Below, one piece after another: positions 21,455 through 29,977 of a DNA stretch of 64,000 bases. Source of the stretch: Nocardioides sp. (GTDB taxonomy: Bacteria > Actinomycetota > Actinomycetes > Propionibacteriales > Nocardioidaceae); contig NZ_JASEEQ010000006.1 of assembly GCF_030019515.1 (NCBI RefSeq), forward strand, positions 124,001 through 188,000, in the 5' to 3' direction. The notes under the pieces are model-generated. The model did no database searches and was not told the origin of the DNA. It was given only the letters and a program-made list of their open reading frames with translations. How positions within the stretch are numbered: the stretch's first letter is position 1; each line of letters opens with the position of its first letter. The position numbers and the translations under genes are program-made.

Positions 21455-23098
21455 ATGCAGCACCTCTTGCGTCGGGCGGCTGCCGCCCTGGCGGTCCCGG
21501 CACTCTCACTCACCGCGCTGACGGCGCTCTCGTCGCCGGCGCACGCCGCGGCCGACGAAGGCCCGGCGGCCGACGCCGGCACCTGGCTGGTCGGGAAGCT
21601 CCAGGCGACCGGCTGGATCGCCCACAACCAGCAGTACGACTTCGACGACTACGGCCTCACCATCGACGCCGGGCTGGCGCTCGACACCGTCGGCGCCCCT
21701 GCCTCGGTCGTGGAGAACATCAGCGACGCCGTCGCCGGCCACATCGACGCCTACGTCGCGCCCGGGTACGGGACGAACCTCTCGGCCGGCGGCACCGCCA
21801 AGGCGCTGGTCCTCGCCCAGGCGGCGGGCGACGACCCGGCGTCGTACGGCGGCCGGGACCTCGTCACGGACCTCGAGGGCCGGGTGTCGGCCGACGGCGC
21901 GAACGCCGGCCGGATCCAGGACGACTGGGACCCGAGCGCGCAGTACGCCGCCGACTACGCGAACGTGCTCGGCCAGGCCTTCGCCGCCGAGGGCCTGGAC
22001 GCTGCGGGCAGCGCGAAGACCGACGCGGTCACCGACTTCCTGCTCGCCCAGCAGTGCTCCGCGGGCTATTTCCGCCAGGACTTCGCCGCCGTCGGCGCCG
22101 CCGACCAGTCGTGCGACGGCGGCGACGGGAAGCCGAGCGTCGACGCCACGGCGCTCGCGATCCAGGCGCTCCAGGGCCAGCTCGACGACACGGACGTGGC
22201 CGCGCACGTCGCCGACGCCGTCGCGTGGCTCGTGGCGCGCCAGAAGGCGAACGGTGGCTTCGGCTCGACCGCCGACATCTCGACCGTCAACGCCAACAGC
22301 ACGGGCGGTGCGGCGAGCGCGCTGCTGGTCTCCGGCGAGAGCGACGCGGCCGCGGAGGCCGCGGCCTGGCTGCGCGCGCACCAGGCGACGAACGTCGCGA
22401 ACTGCATCTTCTACGACGCCGCCGACGCCGGCGCCGTCCTGTACGACAACGCCGCCCGCAAGGCCGCACAGGGCGGCCCGATGGACGCCGCGCTCGGCGA
22501 CCAGTCGCTGCGCGCGACCACCCAGGCGCTGACCGGCCTGGTCGCCGCCCAGGCCGGCCCGGGCTCGCCGAACGTCCTCTACGCGCCCGGCTACGTCAAG
22601 GCCGGCGGCACCACCGCGGTCGGCGTGAACGACGCGGCGCCCGGTGAGGCTCTCTGCGCGATGCTCGGCGAGCAGTCGGTCATCGGGTGGGCGAACCCGC
22701 TCGGCGAGGGTCTGCTGAAGGTCCGGGTCCCCGCGCAGGCCGGCAGGAGCACCGTCACCGTGGCCAACGCCGACGGCGAGATCGGCGACGCCCGGATCCA
22801 CGCACTGGGCGCGAAGACCCTCAAGGTCGCGCTCCGGAGCAAGCGGGTCGCGACGGGTGACCGGCAGGTGGTCAAGGTCCGCGGCCTCGCCCCCGGCGAG
22901 CTGGGCCGGGTCGCGATCGCGTGGCCGTCCGGCAACAACGGCGGGTCCGGCGCGGCGACGGCCGGCCAGGCCAACGACAACGGCGTGCTCCGAGTCGCGT
23001 TCCGCGTGCCGCGGAAGCACGTGGGCACCGCGACCGTGAAGGCCCGGGGCCAGTTCAAGAACCGCAACGGCCGCACCTCCTTCACCGTCACCCGCTGA
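21455..23098 (+). CDS. Secreted transcobalamin-alpha-like (prenyltransferase/squalene-oxidase repeat) protein
   Basis: The 547-aa exported protein has a Sec signal ([20 protein letters not shown], cut after AHA near residue 31). An alpha/alpha-barrel follows, built of repeats such as YGLTIDAGLALDTVG, TALAIQALQGQ, AVAWLVARQKANGGFGS, NSTGGAASALLVSGE and AAWLRAHQ. The same barrel fold forms the alpha-domain of animal transcobalamin and intrinsic factor. The last 110 residues (from about 440) are beta-rich and Ig-like. It lies directly behind a B12 riboswitch and ahead of an ECF importer. I infer that it binds corrinoids outside the membrane. Direct ligand residues cannot be assigned. Confidence 0.8.
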   Translation: MQHLLRRAAAALAVPALSLTALTALSSPAHAAADEGPAADAGTWLVGKLQATGWIAHNQQYDFDDYGLTIDAGLALDTVGAPASVVENISDAVAGHIDAYVAPGYGTNLSAGGTAKALVLAQAAGDDPASYGGRDLVTDLEGRVSADGANAGRIQDDWDPSAQYAADYANVLGQAFAAEGLDAAGSAKTDAVTDFLLAQQCSAGYFRQDFAAVGAADQSCDGGDGKPSVDATALAIQALQGQLDDTDVAAHVADAVAWLVARQKANGGFGSTADISTVNANSTGGAASALLVSGESDAAAEAAAWLRAHQATNVANCIFYDAADAGAVLYDNAARKAAQGGPMDAALGDQSLRATTQALTGLVAAQAGPGSPNVLYAPGYVKAGGTTAVGVNDAAPGEALCAMLGEQSVIGWANPLGEGLLKVRVPAQAGRSTVTVANADGEIGDARIHALGAKTLKVALRSKRVATGDRQVVKVRGLAPGELGRVAIAWPSGNNGGSGAATAGQANDNGVLRVAFRVPRKHVGTATVKARGQFKNRNGRTSFTVTR

Positions 23099-23099
23099 C

Positions 23100-23993
23100 A
23101 TGGGCGCCCTGTCTCGGGCCGGGGCCCGGATCGGGGCTCGGATCGCCGTCGCGGCCACGCTGGTCGCGGCGGCGTACGCCGGCCTCCCCGCCGCACCGGC
23201 GAGCGCGGCCGGCTGCGCCTCCGCGGACGGCGTCACCGTGGTGGTGGACTTCCACGAGCTCGGTGGCGGCGTGCAGACCGCCTGTGTCGCCGACGGCGGC
23301 GGGCAGACCGCATCGCAGCTGTTCCCCGCGGCCGGCTTCCCGCTGGACTACGTCCAGCGCCAGCCCGGCTTCGTGTGCCGGGTGTCCGGCAAGCCGGCCG
23401 ACAACCCGTGCGTGAACACGCCGCCCGCCGATGCCTACTGGGCTCTGTACTGGTCCGACGGCAAGTCGGGACGGTGGAACTACGCCACCAGCGGCGCGGG
23501 CGGCCAGCACGTGCCGGACGGCGGGTACGTCGGGTTCTCCTGGCAGGGGAGCGACGACAGTGCACCGCCGGGCGCCAGCCCGGCGCCGCACCCGACCGCC
23601 AGCGCCACGCCCACCCAGGGCTCGACCCAAGGACCGGGGCACGCGAGCTCGTCCGGACCGCCACCCTCGGCGCACGCGACGCCATCGGGCCAGGCGGGCG
23701 CGTCCACGATGGCCACCACGGAGGCGTCGCCGAGCGCGACGACGTCGGAGCCCGGGAAGCGGAAGCGGAAGCCGGCCGAGTCGCCGTCGGCAACGACGAG
23801 CGGGTCGGCGACCGCGGAGGCCCCCGGGTCCCCTAGCGAGTCGCCCGGGCTCACCGCGGCGACCTCGGACCCGGCCGACCCGGGCGACGGCGGACTGCCC
23901 ACCTGGGTCGCGCCGGCGGTGATCGTGCTGCTCTTCGGAGCGGCCGGCGGCACCGCCCTGGTCCGCCGGCGCAGGGGAGCCGGACAGCCGTGA
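23100..23993 (+). CDS. Membrane-anchored DUF4430/transcobalamin-beta-like protein
   Basis: The 297-aa protein has a signal peptide (ending PAAPASAAG) and a compact domain of about 115 residues. Its elements are VTVVVDFHELGGGVQTACV, ASQLFPAAGFPLDYV, a Cys pair (FVCRVSG, NPCVNTPP), YWALYWSD and VGFSWQG. This order is the DUF4430 pattern, related to the C-terminal beta-domain of transcobalamin/intrinsic factor. A Pro/Ser/Thr linker of about 110 residues, one membrane span (WVAPAVIVLLFGAAGGTAL) and a basic RRRRGAGQP end follow, so the domain is tethered outside. It starts 1 nt after the alpha-like gene and overlaps the T-component by 4 nt. I infer that the two proteins form one split corrinoid binder. 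Confidence 0.8.
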   Translation: MGALSRAGARIGARIAVAATLVAAAYAGLPAAPASAAGCASADGVTVVVDFHELGGGVQTACVADGGGQTASQLFPAAGFPLDYVQRQPGFVCRVSGKPADNPCVNTPPADAYWALYWSDGKSGRWNYATSGAGGQHVPDGGYVGFSWQGSDDSAPPGASPAPHPTASATPTQGSTQGPGHASSSGPPPSAHATPSGQAGASTMATTEASPSATTSEPGKRKRKPAESPSATTSGSATAEAPGSPSESPGLTAATSDPADPGDGGLPTWVAPAVIVLLFGAAGGTALVRRRRGAGQP

Positions 23994-25114
23994 GCCCGAA
24001 CGTGCGCCGGCACCGCGACCTGCACCCCGTGGCCTGGTGGCTGTGGGCGGTCGGGCTCGCGGTGTCGGCGTCGTTCACCACCAACCCGCTGGTCCTGCTG
24101 CTGCTCGTGGGCGTCGCGGCGATCGCGGTTTCGCTGCGCCGCTCCGACCAGCCGTGGGCCCGCTCGTTCGTGCTCTACGTCTGGCTGGGCATCGCGATCG
24201 TGGTGATCCGGGTGGCGTTCCGGGTGGTCTTCGGTGGCTGGGCCAGCGGGACCGTGCTGCTCGACCTGCCCGAGATCCCGCTGCCGGACTGGGTCGCCGG
24301 GATCACCCTGCTCGGCCCGGTGCACGCCGACGCGCTGCTCGCCGCGGCGTACGACGGGCTCCGGCTGGCCACCATCGTGATCTGCGTCGGCGCCGCGAAC
24401 TCGCTGGCCAACCCCAAGCGACTGCTCCGTTCGGTGCCGCCCGCCCTCTACGAGATCGGCACCGCCCTCGTGGTCGCGGTCAGCGTGCTGCCGCAGTTCG
24501 CCGACAGCGTCCGCCGGGTGCGCGCCGCCCAGAGCCTGCGCGCGGGGGAGACCGCCCGGATCGCCCGGCTGCGCCGGTTCCTGGTGCCGGTGCTCGAGGA
24601 CGCCCTCGAGCGGTCGCTCGCGCTCGCCGCGGGCATGGACACCCGCGGCTACGGCCGGGCCACCGGCCTGACCCGAGCCCAACGACGTACCACGGGAGCG
24701 CTGATGCTGGTCGGCCTCGGCGGCATCTGCGTGGGCACCTACGCGGTGCTCGACACCACCGCGCCCCGCTACCTGGCGCTGCCGATGCTCGCGCTCGGTG
24801 CGCTGACGGCGGGCGCCGGCCTGGTCAGCGCCGGCCGACGGGTCGAGCGCACCCGCTACCGCGCGGACCGGTGGCGCCGGCCCGAGCTGGCCGTCGCCGC
24901 CTCCGGCGTCGCCGTCGCTGCCGCCGGGTGGTGGATCGGCCACCACCAGCTCGAGGTCGCCTACCCCGCGCTGGATGCGGTGCCGCCGGTGAGCGCGGCC
25001 GCGCTGCTGGCCGCCGCGGTCGCGCTCGGCGGCGCCCTCTGCTCACCACCGCCGGCCCGCCCCGTCGCGTCGGCCCCGGTGCGCCTCGGCGAGCGGCAGG
25101 AGGCGGCGGCGTGA
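23990..25114 (+). CDS. ECF transporter transmembrane T-component (EcfT/CbiQ-like)
   Basis: This is the scaffold subunit that couples the ATPases to the substrate-binding S-component. The 374-aa protein has several membrane spans and both cytoplasmic coupling-helix motifs: RRVRAAQSLRAGE near residue 180 and SLALAAGMDTRGYGRA near residue 215 (the A-x-x-RG type). Two further C-terminal span regions make it longer than the usual 250-270 aa. GTG 23990 overlaps the stop of the anchored beta-like gene, and its own stop overlaps the ATPase start. It belongs to a dedicated (group I) ECF system, since all parts are in one operon. Confidence 0.92.
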   Translation: MSPNVRRHRDLHPVAWWLWAVGLAVSASFTTNPLVLLLLVGVAAIAVSLRRSDQPWARSFVLYVWLGIAIVVIRVAFRVVFGGWASGTVLLDLPEIPLPDWVAGITLLGPVHADALLAAAYDGLRLATIVICVGAANSLANPKRLLRSVPPALYEIGTALVVAVSVLPQFADSVRRVRAAQSLRAGETARIARLRRFLVPVLEDALERSLALAAGMDTRGYGRATGLTRAQRRTTGALMLVGLGGICVGTYAVLDTTAPRYLALPMLALGALTAGAGLVSAGRRVERTRYRADRWRRPELAVAASGVAVAAAGWWIGHHQLEVAYPALDAVPPVSAAALLAAAVALGGALCSPPPARPVASAPVRLGERQEAAA

Positions 25115-26703
25115 TCGAGCTGCGCGACATCCGCTTCGCCTACGGCGACGGCCCGCCGGTGCTCGCCGGCGTGGACCTGGACATCGACGAGGGCGAGCTG
25201 GTCCTCGTCTCCGGGCCGACCGGCGCCGGCAAGTCGACGCTGCTCGGCGTGGTCACCGGGCTGGTGCCGCGCTTCACCGGCGGCACCCTGAGCGGCGACG
25301 TGCTGCTCGACGGCGTGAGCATCGTGCGCACGCCGCCGCGCGAGCGCGCGCACCGGATCGGCTACGTCGGCCAGAACCCGGCCGCGGGATTCGTCACCGA
25401 CACGGTCGAGGAGGAGCTCGCCTACGGCATGGAGCAGCTCGGGCTGCCGCCCGACACGATGCGCCGCCGGGTGGAGGAGACCCTCGACCTGCTCGGCATC
25501 GCGGACCTGCGCGGCCGCGACCTGCGCACCCTCTCCGGCGGCCAGCAGCAGCGGGTCGCGATCGGCTCGGTGCTCACCATGCACCCGCAGCTCCTGGTGC
25601 TCGACGAGCCGACCTCGGCGCTCGACCCGACCGCGGCCGAGGAGGTGCTGGCGACCCTCACCCGGCTCGTCCACGACCTCGGCGTCTCGGTGCTGGTGGC
25701 CGAGCACCGCCTGGAGCGGGTGGTCCCGTTCGCGGACCGGATGTGCCTGCTCACCGGGGCCGGCCGGGTCCACGTGGGCAAGCCCGGCGAGCTGCTGGTG
25801 ACCTCGCCGGTGGCGCCGCCGATCGTCGAGCTCGGCCGGGCCGCGGGCTGGCGGCCGTTGCCGCTGAACGTCCGCGACGCGCGCCGCCTGGCCCGCGGCC
25901 TGGCCCAGCGGCTCGGCAGTCTGCCGGACGTCGAGGAGCCCGAGGCGGAGCCGGCCGTCGCCGTACGCCGGCTCGCGGTCGTGCACGGCGAGACGGTCGC
26001 CGTGCGCGACGTCGACCTCGCGCTCGGCGGCGGCCGGGTCACCGCGCTGATGGGTCGCAACGGGTCCGGGAAGTCCTCGCTGATCTGGGCGCTGCAGGGC
26101 AGCGGCCGCCGCTCGGGCGGCCAGGTGAGCATCGACGGCACCGACCCGGCGCGGCTGAGCGCCGCCGGGCGGCGCGAGCTGGTCGGGCTGGTCCCGCAGA
26201 ACGCCGCCGACCTGCTGTACCTCGAGACGGTCGCCGAGGAGTGTGCCGCCGCCGACGGCGGCACCGGGGTCTGCCGGCAGCTGCTCGAGCGGCTCGTCCC
26301 CGGCATCCCCGCGACCCAGCACCCGCGCGACCTCTCCGAGGGCCAGCGACTCGCGCTGGTGCTCGCCATCGTGCTCAGCGCGCGACCCCGGGTGCTGCTG
26401 CTCGACGAGCCCACCCGTGGGTTGGACTACGCCGCCAAGCGGGTGCTCGCGCGGGTGCTGCGCGGGCTCGCGGCCGAGGACCGCACGGTCCTGGTCGCCA
26501 CTCACGACGTCGAGTTCGTCGCGCAGGTGGCCGACGACGTGCTCGTGCTCGCCGAGGGCGAGGTCGTCTCGTCGGGGCCGGTGCGCCGGGTGGTCGCGGA
26601 GTCGCCCTCGTTCGCGCCGCAGGTGACCAAGGTGCTCGGCCCACCGTGGCTGCGGGTCGACGAGGTGGTCCGTCGGCTGGCCGAGCAGGCGAGCGCCTCG
26701 TGA
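25111..26703 (+). CDS. ECF transporter fused double ATPase (EcfA-EcfA')
   Basis: The 530-aa protein joins two ABC ATPase domains. Domain 1 has Walker A GPTGAGKST near residue 35, signature LSGGQQQRVAIG and Walker B LLVLDEPTSALDP. Domain 2 starts near residue 285 with Walker A GRNGSGKSS, signature LSEGQRLALVL (G/Q-type with Glu) and Walker B VLLLDEPTRGLD. A single-chain A-A' unit is common in actinobacterial ECF systems. It powers uptake by tipping the S-component. It overlaps both neighbours by 4 nt, which supports fixed stoichiometry. Confidence 0.95.
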   Translation: MIELRDIRFAYGDGPPVLAGVDLDIDEGELVLVSGPTGAGKSTLLGVVTGLVPRFTGGTLSGDVLLDGVSIVRTPPRERAHRIGYVGQNPAAGFVTDTVEEELAYGMEQLGLPPDTMRRRVEETLDLLGIADLRGRDLRTLSGGQQQRVAIGSVLTMHPQLLVLDEPTSALDPTAAEEVLATLTRLVHDLGVSVLVAEHRLERVVPFADRMCLLTGAGRVHVGKPGELLVTSPVAPPIVELGRAAGWRPLPLNVRDARRLARGLAQRLGSLPDVEEPEAEPAVAVRRLAVVHGETVAVRDVDLALGGGRVTALMGRNGSGKSSLIWALQGSGRRSGGQVSIDGTDPARLSAAGRRELVGLVPQNAADLLYLETVAEECAAADGGTGVCRQLLERLVPGIPATQHPRDLSEGQRLALVLAIVLSARPRVLLLDEPTRGLDYAAKRVLARVLRGLAAEDRTVLVATHDVEFVAQVADDVLVLAEGEVVSSGPVRRVVAESPSFAPQVTKVLGPPWLRVDEVVRRLAEQASAS

Positions 26704-27521
26704 CCGGGCCGGTCGCCGCGCCCGCGGTGCGGATCGCGCCGCGCTCGGGCGCCGTGCTCGCGGTCGCCTCGGTCGCGGGACTGATGATGCTGTGCTGGCC
26801 GCTGCTGCTGCGGGTCCCCGAGGGCAGCCGGGTCGACCCGCCGTTCGTGTTCGTCGCGCTGCTGCCCGTGGTGCTCGCGGTGGTGCTCGCCGAGCTCAAC
26901 GAGGGCGGCCTGGACCCGCGGGTGCTCGCCGTGCTGGGCGTGCTCAGCGCGGTGAACGCCATCCTCCGCGGGATCTCGCCGGGCACCGCCGGCGTTGAGC
27001 TGACGTTCTTCCTGCTGATCCTGGCCGGGCGGGTCTTCGGCGCCGGCTTCGGGTTCGTGCTGGGCTGCACGTCGCTGTTCGCCTCGGCGCTGATGACCGC
27101 CGGGGTGGGGCCGTGGCTGCCGTACCAGATGCTGTGCGCGGCCTGGGTCGGGATGGGGGCCGGCCTGCTGCCGCGGCGGGTGACCGGCCGGGCCGAGATC
27201 GCGATGCTGGCGGCGTACGGCGTGGCCGCGGCGTACCTGTTCGGGCTGTTCATGAACCTGTCCGGCTGGCCGTTCCTGACCGGCATCGAGGTCGCGGGCC
27301 ACGCCGGCTCGCTGTCCTACGTGGCCGGCGCCCCGGTCCTGGACAACCTGCACCGGTTCGTCGTCTACACGCTGCTGACCTCGACCGGCAGCTGGGACAC
27401 CGTCCGGGCCGTCACGAACGCGGTCGCGATCGTGGTGCTCGGCCCGGCGGTGCTCACCACGCTGCGCCGCGCGGCCCGGCGGGCGACCGTGACCGGCTCG
27501 GTCACCGTCACGGCTCGATGA
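26700..27521 (+). CDS. ECF transporter S-component, probably corrinoid-specific (CbrT-like)
   Basis: The 273-aa integral membrane protein has about six to seven spans and the S-component features of a small-molecule binder: LRGISPGTAGVELTFFLLILAGRVFG and PWLPYQMLCAAWVGMGAGLLPRR. A C-terminal span and a basic end (LRRAARRATV) follow. Specificity is inferred from the riboswitch-led operon rather than from residues. Its last 14 nt overlap the end of the convergent sugar dehydrogenase gene, so there is no room for a separate terminator. Confidence 0.85.
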   Translation: MTGPVAAPAVRIAPRSGAVLAVASVAGLMMLCWPLLLRVPEGSRVDPPFVFVALLPVVLAVVLAELNEGGLDPRVLAVLGVLSAVNAILRGISPGTAGVELTFFLLILAGRVFGAGFGFVLGCTSLFASALMTAGVGPWLPYQMLCAAWVGMGAGLLPRRVTGRAEIAMLAAYGVAAAYLFGLFMNLSGWPFLTGIEVAGHAGSLSYVAGAPVLDNLHRFVVYTLLTSTGSWDTVRAVTNAVAIVVLGPAVLTTLRRAARRATVTGSVTVTAR

Positions 27522-28671
27522 GCAGGATCCGGTCGTCCTGCGGCCCGGGGTCGCCGCGGCCGTCCCGGTTGCTGGTCGTCACCCACAGCCGGCCCTCCGG
27601 GGTGACCACCACGGTGCGCATCCGGCCGTACTCGCCGACGAAGAAGTCGACCGGGTGGCTCGCATGGTCGCCGTGCACGTCGACCCGCCACAGCCGCTCG
27701 CCGCGCAGCGACGCGAGCCAGAGCCGCCCGTCGAGCCAGGCCAGGCCGGACGGCGACGCCACGTCGGTCTCCCACACGACCTGCGGGTCCACCAGGCCGT
27801 CGCGGCCGCCGCGCCCCTCGACGATCGGCCAGCCGTAGTTGCGGCCCGGCCGGATCAGGTTCAGCTCGTCGTAGGTCTGGTCGCCGAACTCGGAGGCCCA
27901 CAGCCGGTCGTGGTCGTCGAACGCCAGGCCCTGGACGTTGCGGTGCCCGAAGGACCAGATCGCCGAGCCCGGGAACGGGTTGCCGGGCGCCGGGTCCCCG
28001 TCGGTGGTGATCCGCAGGATCTTGCCCGCGAGCGTGCTCCGGTCCTGCGCGAGGTCGCGCTCGCCGGTCTCGCCGGTCGAGGCGTACAGGTAGCCGTCCG
28101 GCCCGAACGCCAGCCGCCCGCCGTCGTGGATCCCTCCGACCGGGATCCCGTCCAGGATCACGGTGAGCGGGCCGAGCCTGCCGCGCTCCAGCCGCGCCTT
28201 GACGATCCGGTTGTCCGAGGCCGTGCTCAGGTAGAAGAACAGGGTCCGGTCGCGCGCGAAGTCCGGTGACGACGCCACGCCGAGCAGGCCGGCCTCGCCG
28301 CCCGTGTCGCCGTTGGACACCGCCGCGTCGATGACGCCGACCTCCCGCACGTCGTACGACGGCGCCTCGAGCAGCAGCACCCGCCGGGTGTCGCGCTCGG
28401 TGACGACCGCGTCGCCGCCCGGCAGGAACGCCACGCCCCAGGGCGCGGCGAGCCCGGTCGCGATCGTGCCGACGACCTCGGCGGGGCCGTCGTCGGTCGC
28501 CGGGGTGTTGTCGCCGGTCGGCTTGGACGACTCGGTCGTCGGGCCCGACTGCGGGGTCGCGGTCACCGTGTCCCCGGGGTCGGGGTCGCCAGGCTCCTCG
28601 TCGCCGCCGCAGGCGGTCAGCAGCGCTGCGGTGAGGGCGGCGGCCCCGGCCAGCGCCGCGGTGCGTCGCAT
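27508..28671 (-). CDS. PQQ-type glucose/sorbosone dehydrogenase-like lipoprotein
   Basis: The 387-aa exported protein has a lipobox (LLTACGG, residues 17-23), a Thr/Pro/Asp-rich linker and a six-bladed propeller of the soluble glucose dehydrogenase family. Visible signatures are GLAAPWGVAFLPGGDAVV, GEAGLLGVASSPDF, VGGIHDGGRLAFGPDGYLY (with the likely base His), WSFGHRNVQGLAFD and NYGWPIVEG. It probably oxidises aldose sugars at the cell surface, with PQQ as cofactor if the family rule holds. Only 1 nt separates its start from the upstream hydrolase gene's stop on this strand. Confidence 0.9.
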   Translation of the reverse strand: MRRTAALAGAAALTAALLTACGGDEEPGDPDPGDTVTATPQSGPTTESSKPTGDNTPATDDGPAEVVGTIATGLAAPWGVAFLPGGDAVVTERDTRRVLLLEAPSYDVREVGVIDAAVSNGDTGGEAGLLGVASSPDFARDRTLFFYLSTASDNRIVKARLERGRLGPLTVILDGIPVGGIHDGGRLAFGPDGYLYASTGETGERDLAQDRSTLAGKILRITTDGDPAPGNPFPGSAIWSFGHRNVQGLAFDDHDRLWASEFGDQTYDELNLIRPGRNYGWPIVEGRGGRDGLVDPQVVWETDVASPSGLAWLDGRLWLASLRGERLWRVDVHGDHASHPVDFFVGEYGRMRTVVVTPEGRLWVTTSNRDGRGDPGPQDDRILLIEP

Positions 28672-28672
28672 G

Positions 28673-29587
28673 TCACCCGACCCTACGCAGGAACTCCAGG
28701 AGCAGGGCGTGCACGCGGTCGGGGTGCTCCATCTGCACGAAGTGGCTGCCGCGCAGCTCGGTGTAGGTCGCGCCGTCGATCCGGGCTGCCGCGCTGGCGA
28801 TCGCGTGCGTGCCGGCGAGCAGGTCGAAGGTGCCGGCGACGAACGCTGCCGGCACCCGGATCCCGCTCAGCGGCACCCGCGGGTGCCTGGAGGTGTGCAG
28901 GGCGACGTGGAAGTACCACTCGACCGGCGTCTCGAGGAACGACGCGATCGCGCGCCGCGCGAGCTCGGGGTCGGCGACGGGGAACATGAAGCCGCTGTGG
29001 CTGAGCACGTCGATCGTGCGCCGGCCCACCGGCAGCCGGGTGGACAGCGGGGTGACCAGGTGCCCGCCGTACTTGAGGACCCGCGAGATGTTGACCGCGA
29101 GCGCCTTCGCGGCGAACCGCGGCACCCGCAGCGGGCGCAGCATCGTCGCGAACGTGTCGCCCGGCACCCCCGCGACCGCGAACAGGCCGCTGACCCGCTC
29201 GGGGTGGCGCACGGCCAGCTCGTACATCGTGTTCACGCCCATCGACCAGCCGACCAGCACCGCGCGGTCGATGCCGAAGTGGTCCATGACCGAGAGGCCG
29301 TCCTCGGCGAACGCCTCGATGCCGACGTGCTCGGGGTCGGCCGGGCGCTCGGACCCGCCGGTCCCGCGATGGTTCCACGAGACGACGCGGACGCCGCAGC
29401 CGGCGTCGAGGAACGCGGGCCACGCCCAGGCGCTGGTGCCGAGGCCGTTGCACAGCACGACCGTGGGGCCGGTCATGGTGCCGTCCGGGTCGTTGGTCCA
29501 GGCGCGCAGGCGGGTCCCGTCGTCGGAGAGCACCTGGTGGAACGCGAGGGTCGGCCCCGGGACGGCGCTGGCGGGGGTCGCGGACAT
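28673..29587 (-). CDS. Alpha/beta-hydrolase
   Basis: The 304-aa protein has the full catalytic set of the fold: oxyanion strand VVLCNGLGTSAW, nucleophile elbow GWSMG (Ser near residue 115), acid Asp in VAGTFDLLAG and His in RGSHFVQMEHP. No signal peptide is seen. The reaction (esterase, lipase, dehalogenase-like) cannot be named from sequence. It lies just upstream of the dehydrogenase gene and is probably co-transcribed with it, with no obvious metabolic link. Confidence 0.9.
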   Translation of the reverse strand: MSATPASAVPGPTLAFHQVLSDDGTRLRAWTNDPDGTMTGPTVVLCNGLGTSAWAWPAFLDAGCGVRVVSWNHRGTGGSERPADPEHVGIEAFAEDGLSVMDHFGIDRAVLVGWSMGVNTMYELAVRHPERVSGLFAVAGVPGDTFATMLRPLRVPRFAAKALAVNISRVLKYGGHLVTPLSTRLPVGRRTIDVLSHSGFMFPVADPELARRAIASFLETPVEWYFHVALHTSRHPRVPLSGIRVPAAFVAGTFDLLAGTHAIASAAARIDGATYTELRGSHFVQMEHPDRVHALLLEFLRRVG

Positions 29588-29624
29588 GGACCCGATTGTG
29601 CACCGTCGGGTCCGGGGCGCTCCC

Positions 29625-29858
29625 TCAGCCGTGGGCGGCGCGGCCCCGGGCCGCGGGCACCGGAGCCTGGTGCCGGGCCGCCAGGAACTCGTCGACCTCG
29701 TCGCGCTCCGCGCGCTGCTGGGCGAGCGCGGTGGCGGCGACCATGGCGTTGCGGCGGGCCCGGAGCTGCGACTCCACCGGCCAGCGCCGCGCCTTGCCGA
29801 TCGCGGGGCCGATCGCGGGGCGGATCGCGGGCTGGAGCAGGTGTGCGGCGATGTTCAT
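29625..29858 (-). CDS. Small basic protein, unknown function
   Basis: The 77-aa product begins MNIAAHLLQPAIRPAIGPAIGKARRW with a GGGAG ribosome site upstream. The N-terminal 20 residues hold a PAIxPAIG repeat; the rest is a charged helix (RARRNAMVAATALAQQRAERDEVDEF). I know no family. Position and ribosome site favour a real gene, but composition alone would allow chance. Confidence 0.5.
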   Translation of the reverse strand: MNIAAHLLQPAIRPAIGPAIGKARRWPVESQLRARRNAMVAATALAQQRAERDEVDEFLAARHQAPVPAARGRAAHG

Positions 29859-29977
29859 GGCGGCTCCCGTGAGGCACTCCCGAGCGGGTGGTTCGCTCGA
29901 TGCTAGACAGCGGGCGATTCGCCGAGGTCAACGTCGGATGACGGTTGTGTGAACTCGCCGAGGGAATCGCACCGTGA

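Noticed and set aside
23880..23990. Sortase-type LPxTG anchor on the DUF4430-like protein
   Set aside because: The C-terminus has GGLPTWVAP before the membrane span, which is not a canonical LPxTG motif. A plain membrane anchor explains it.
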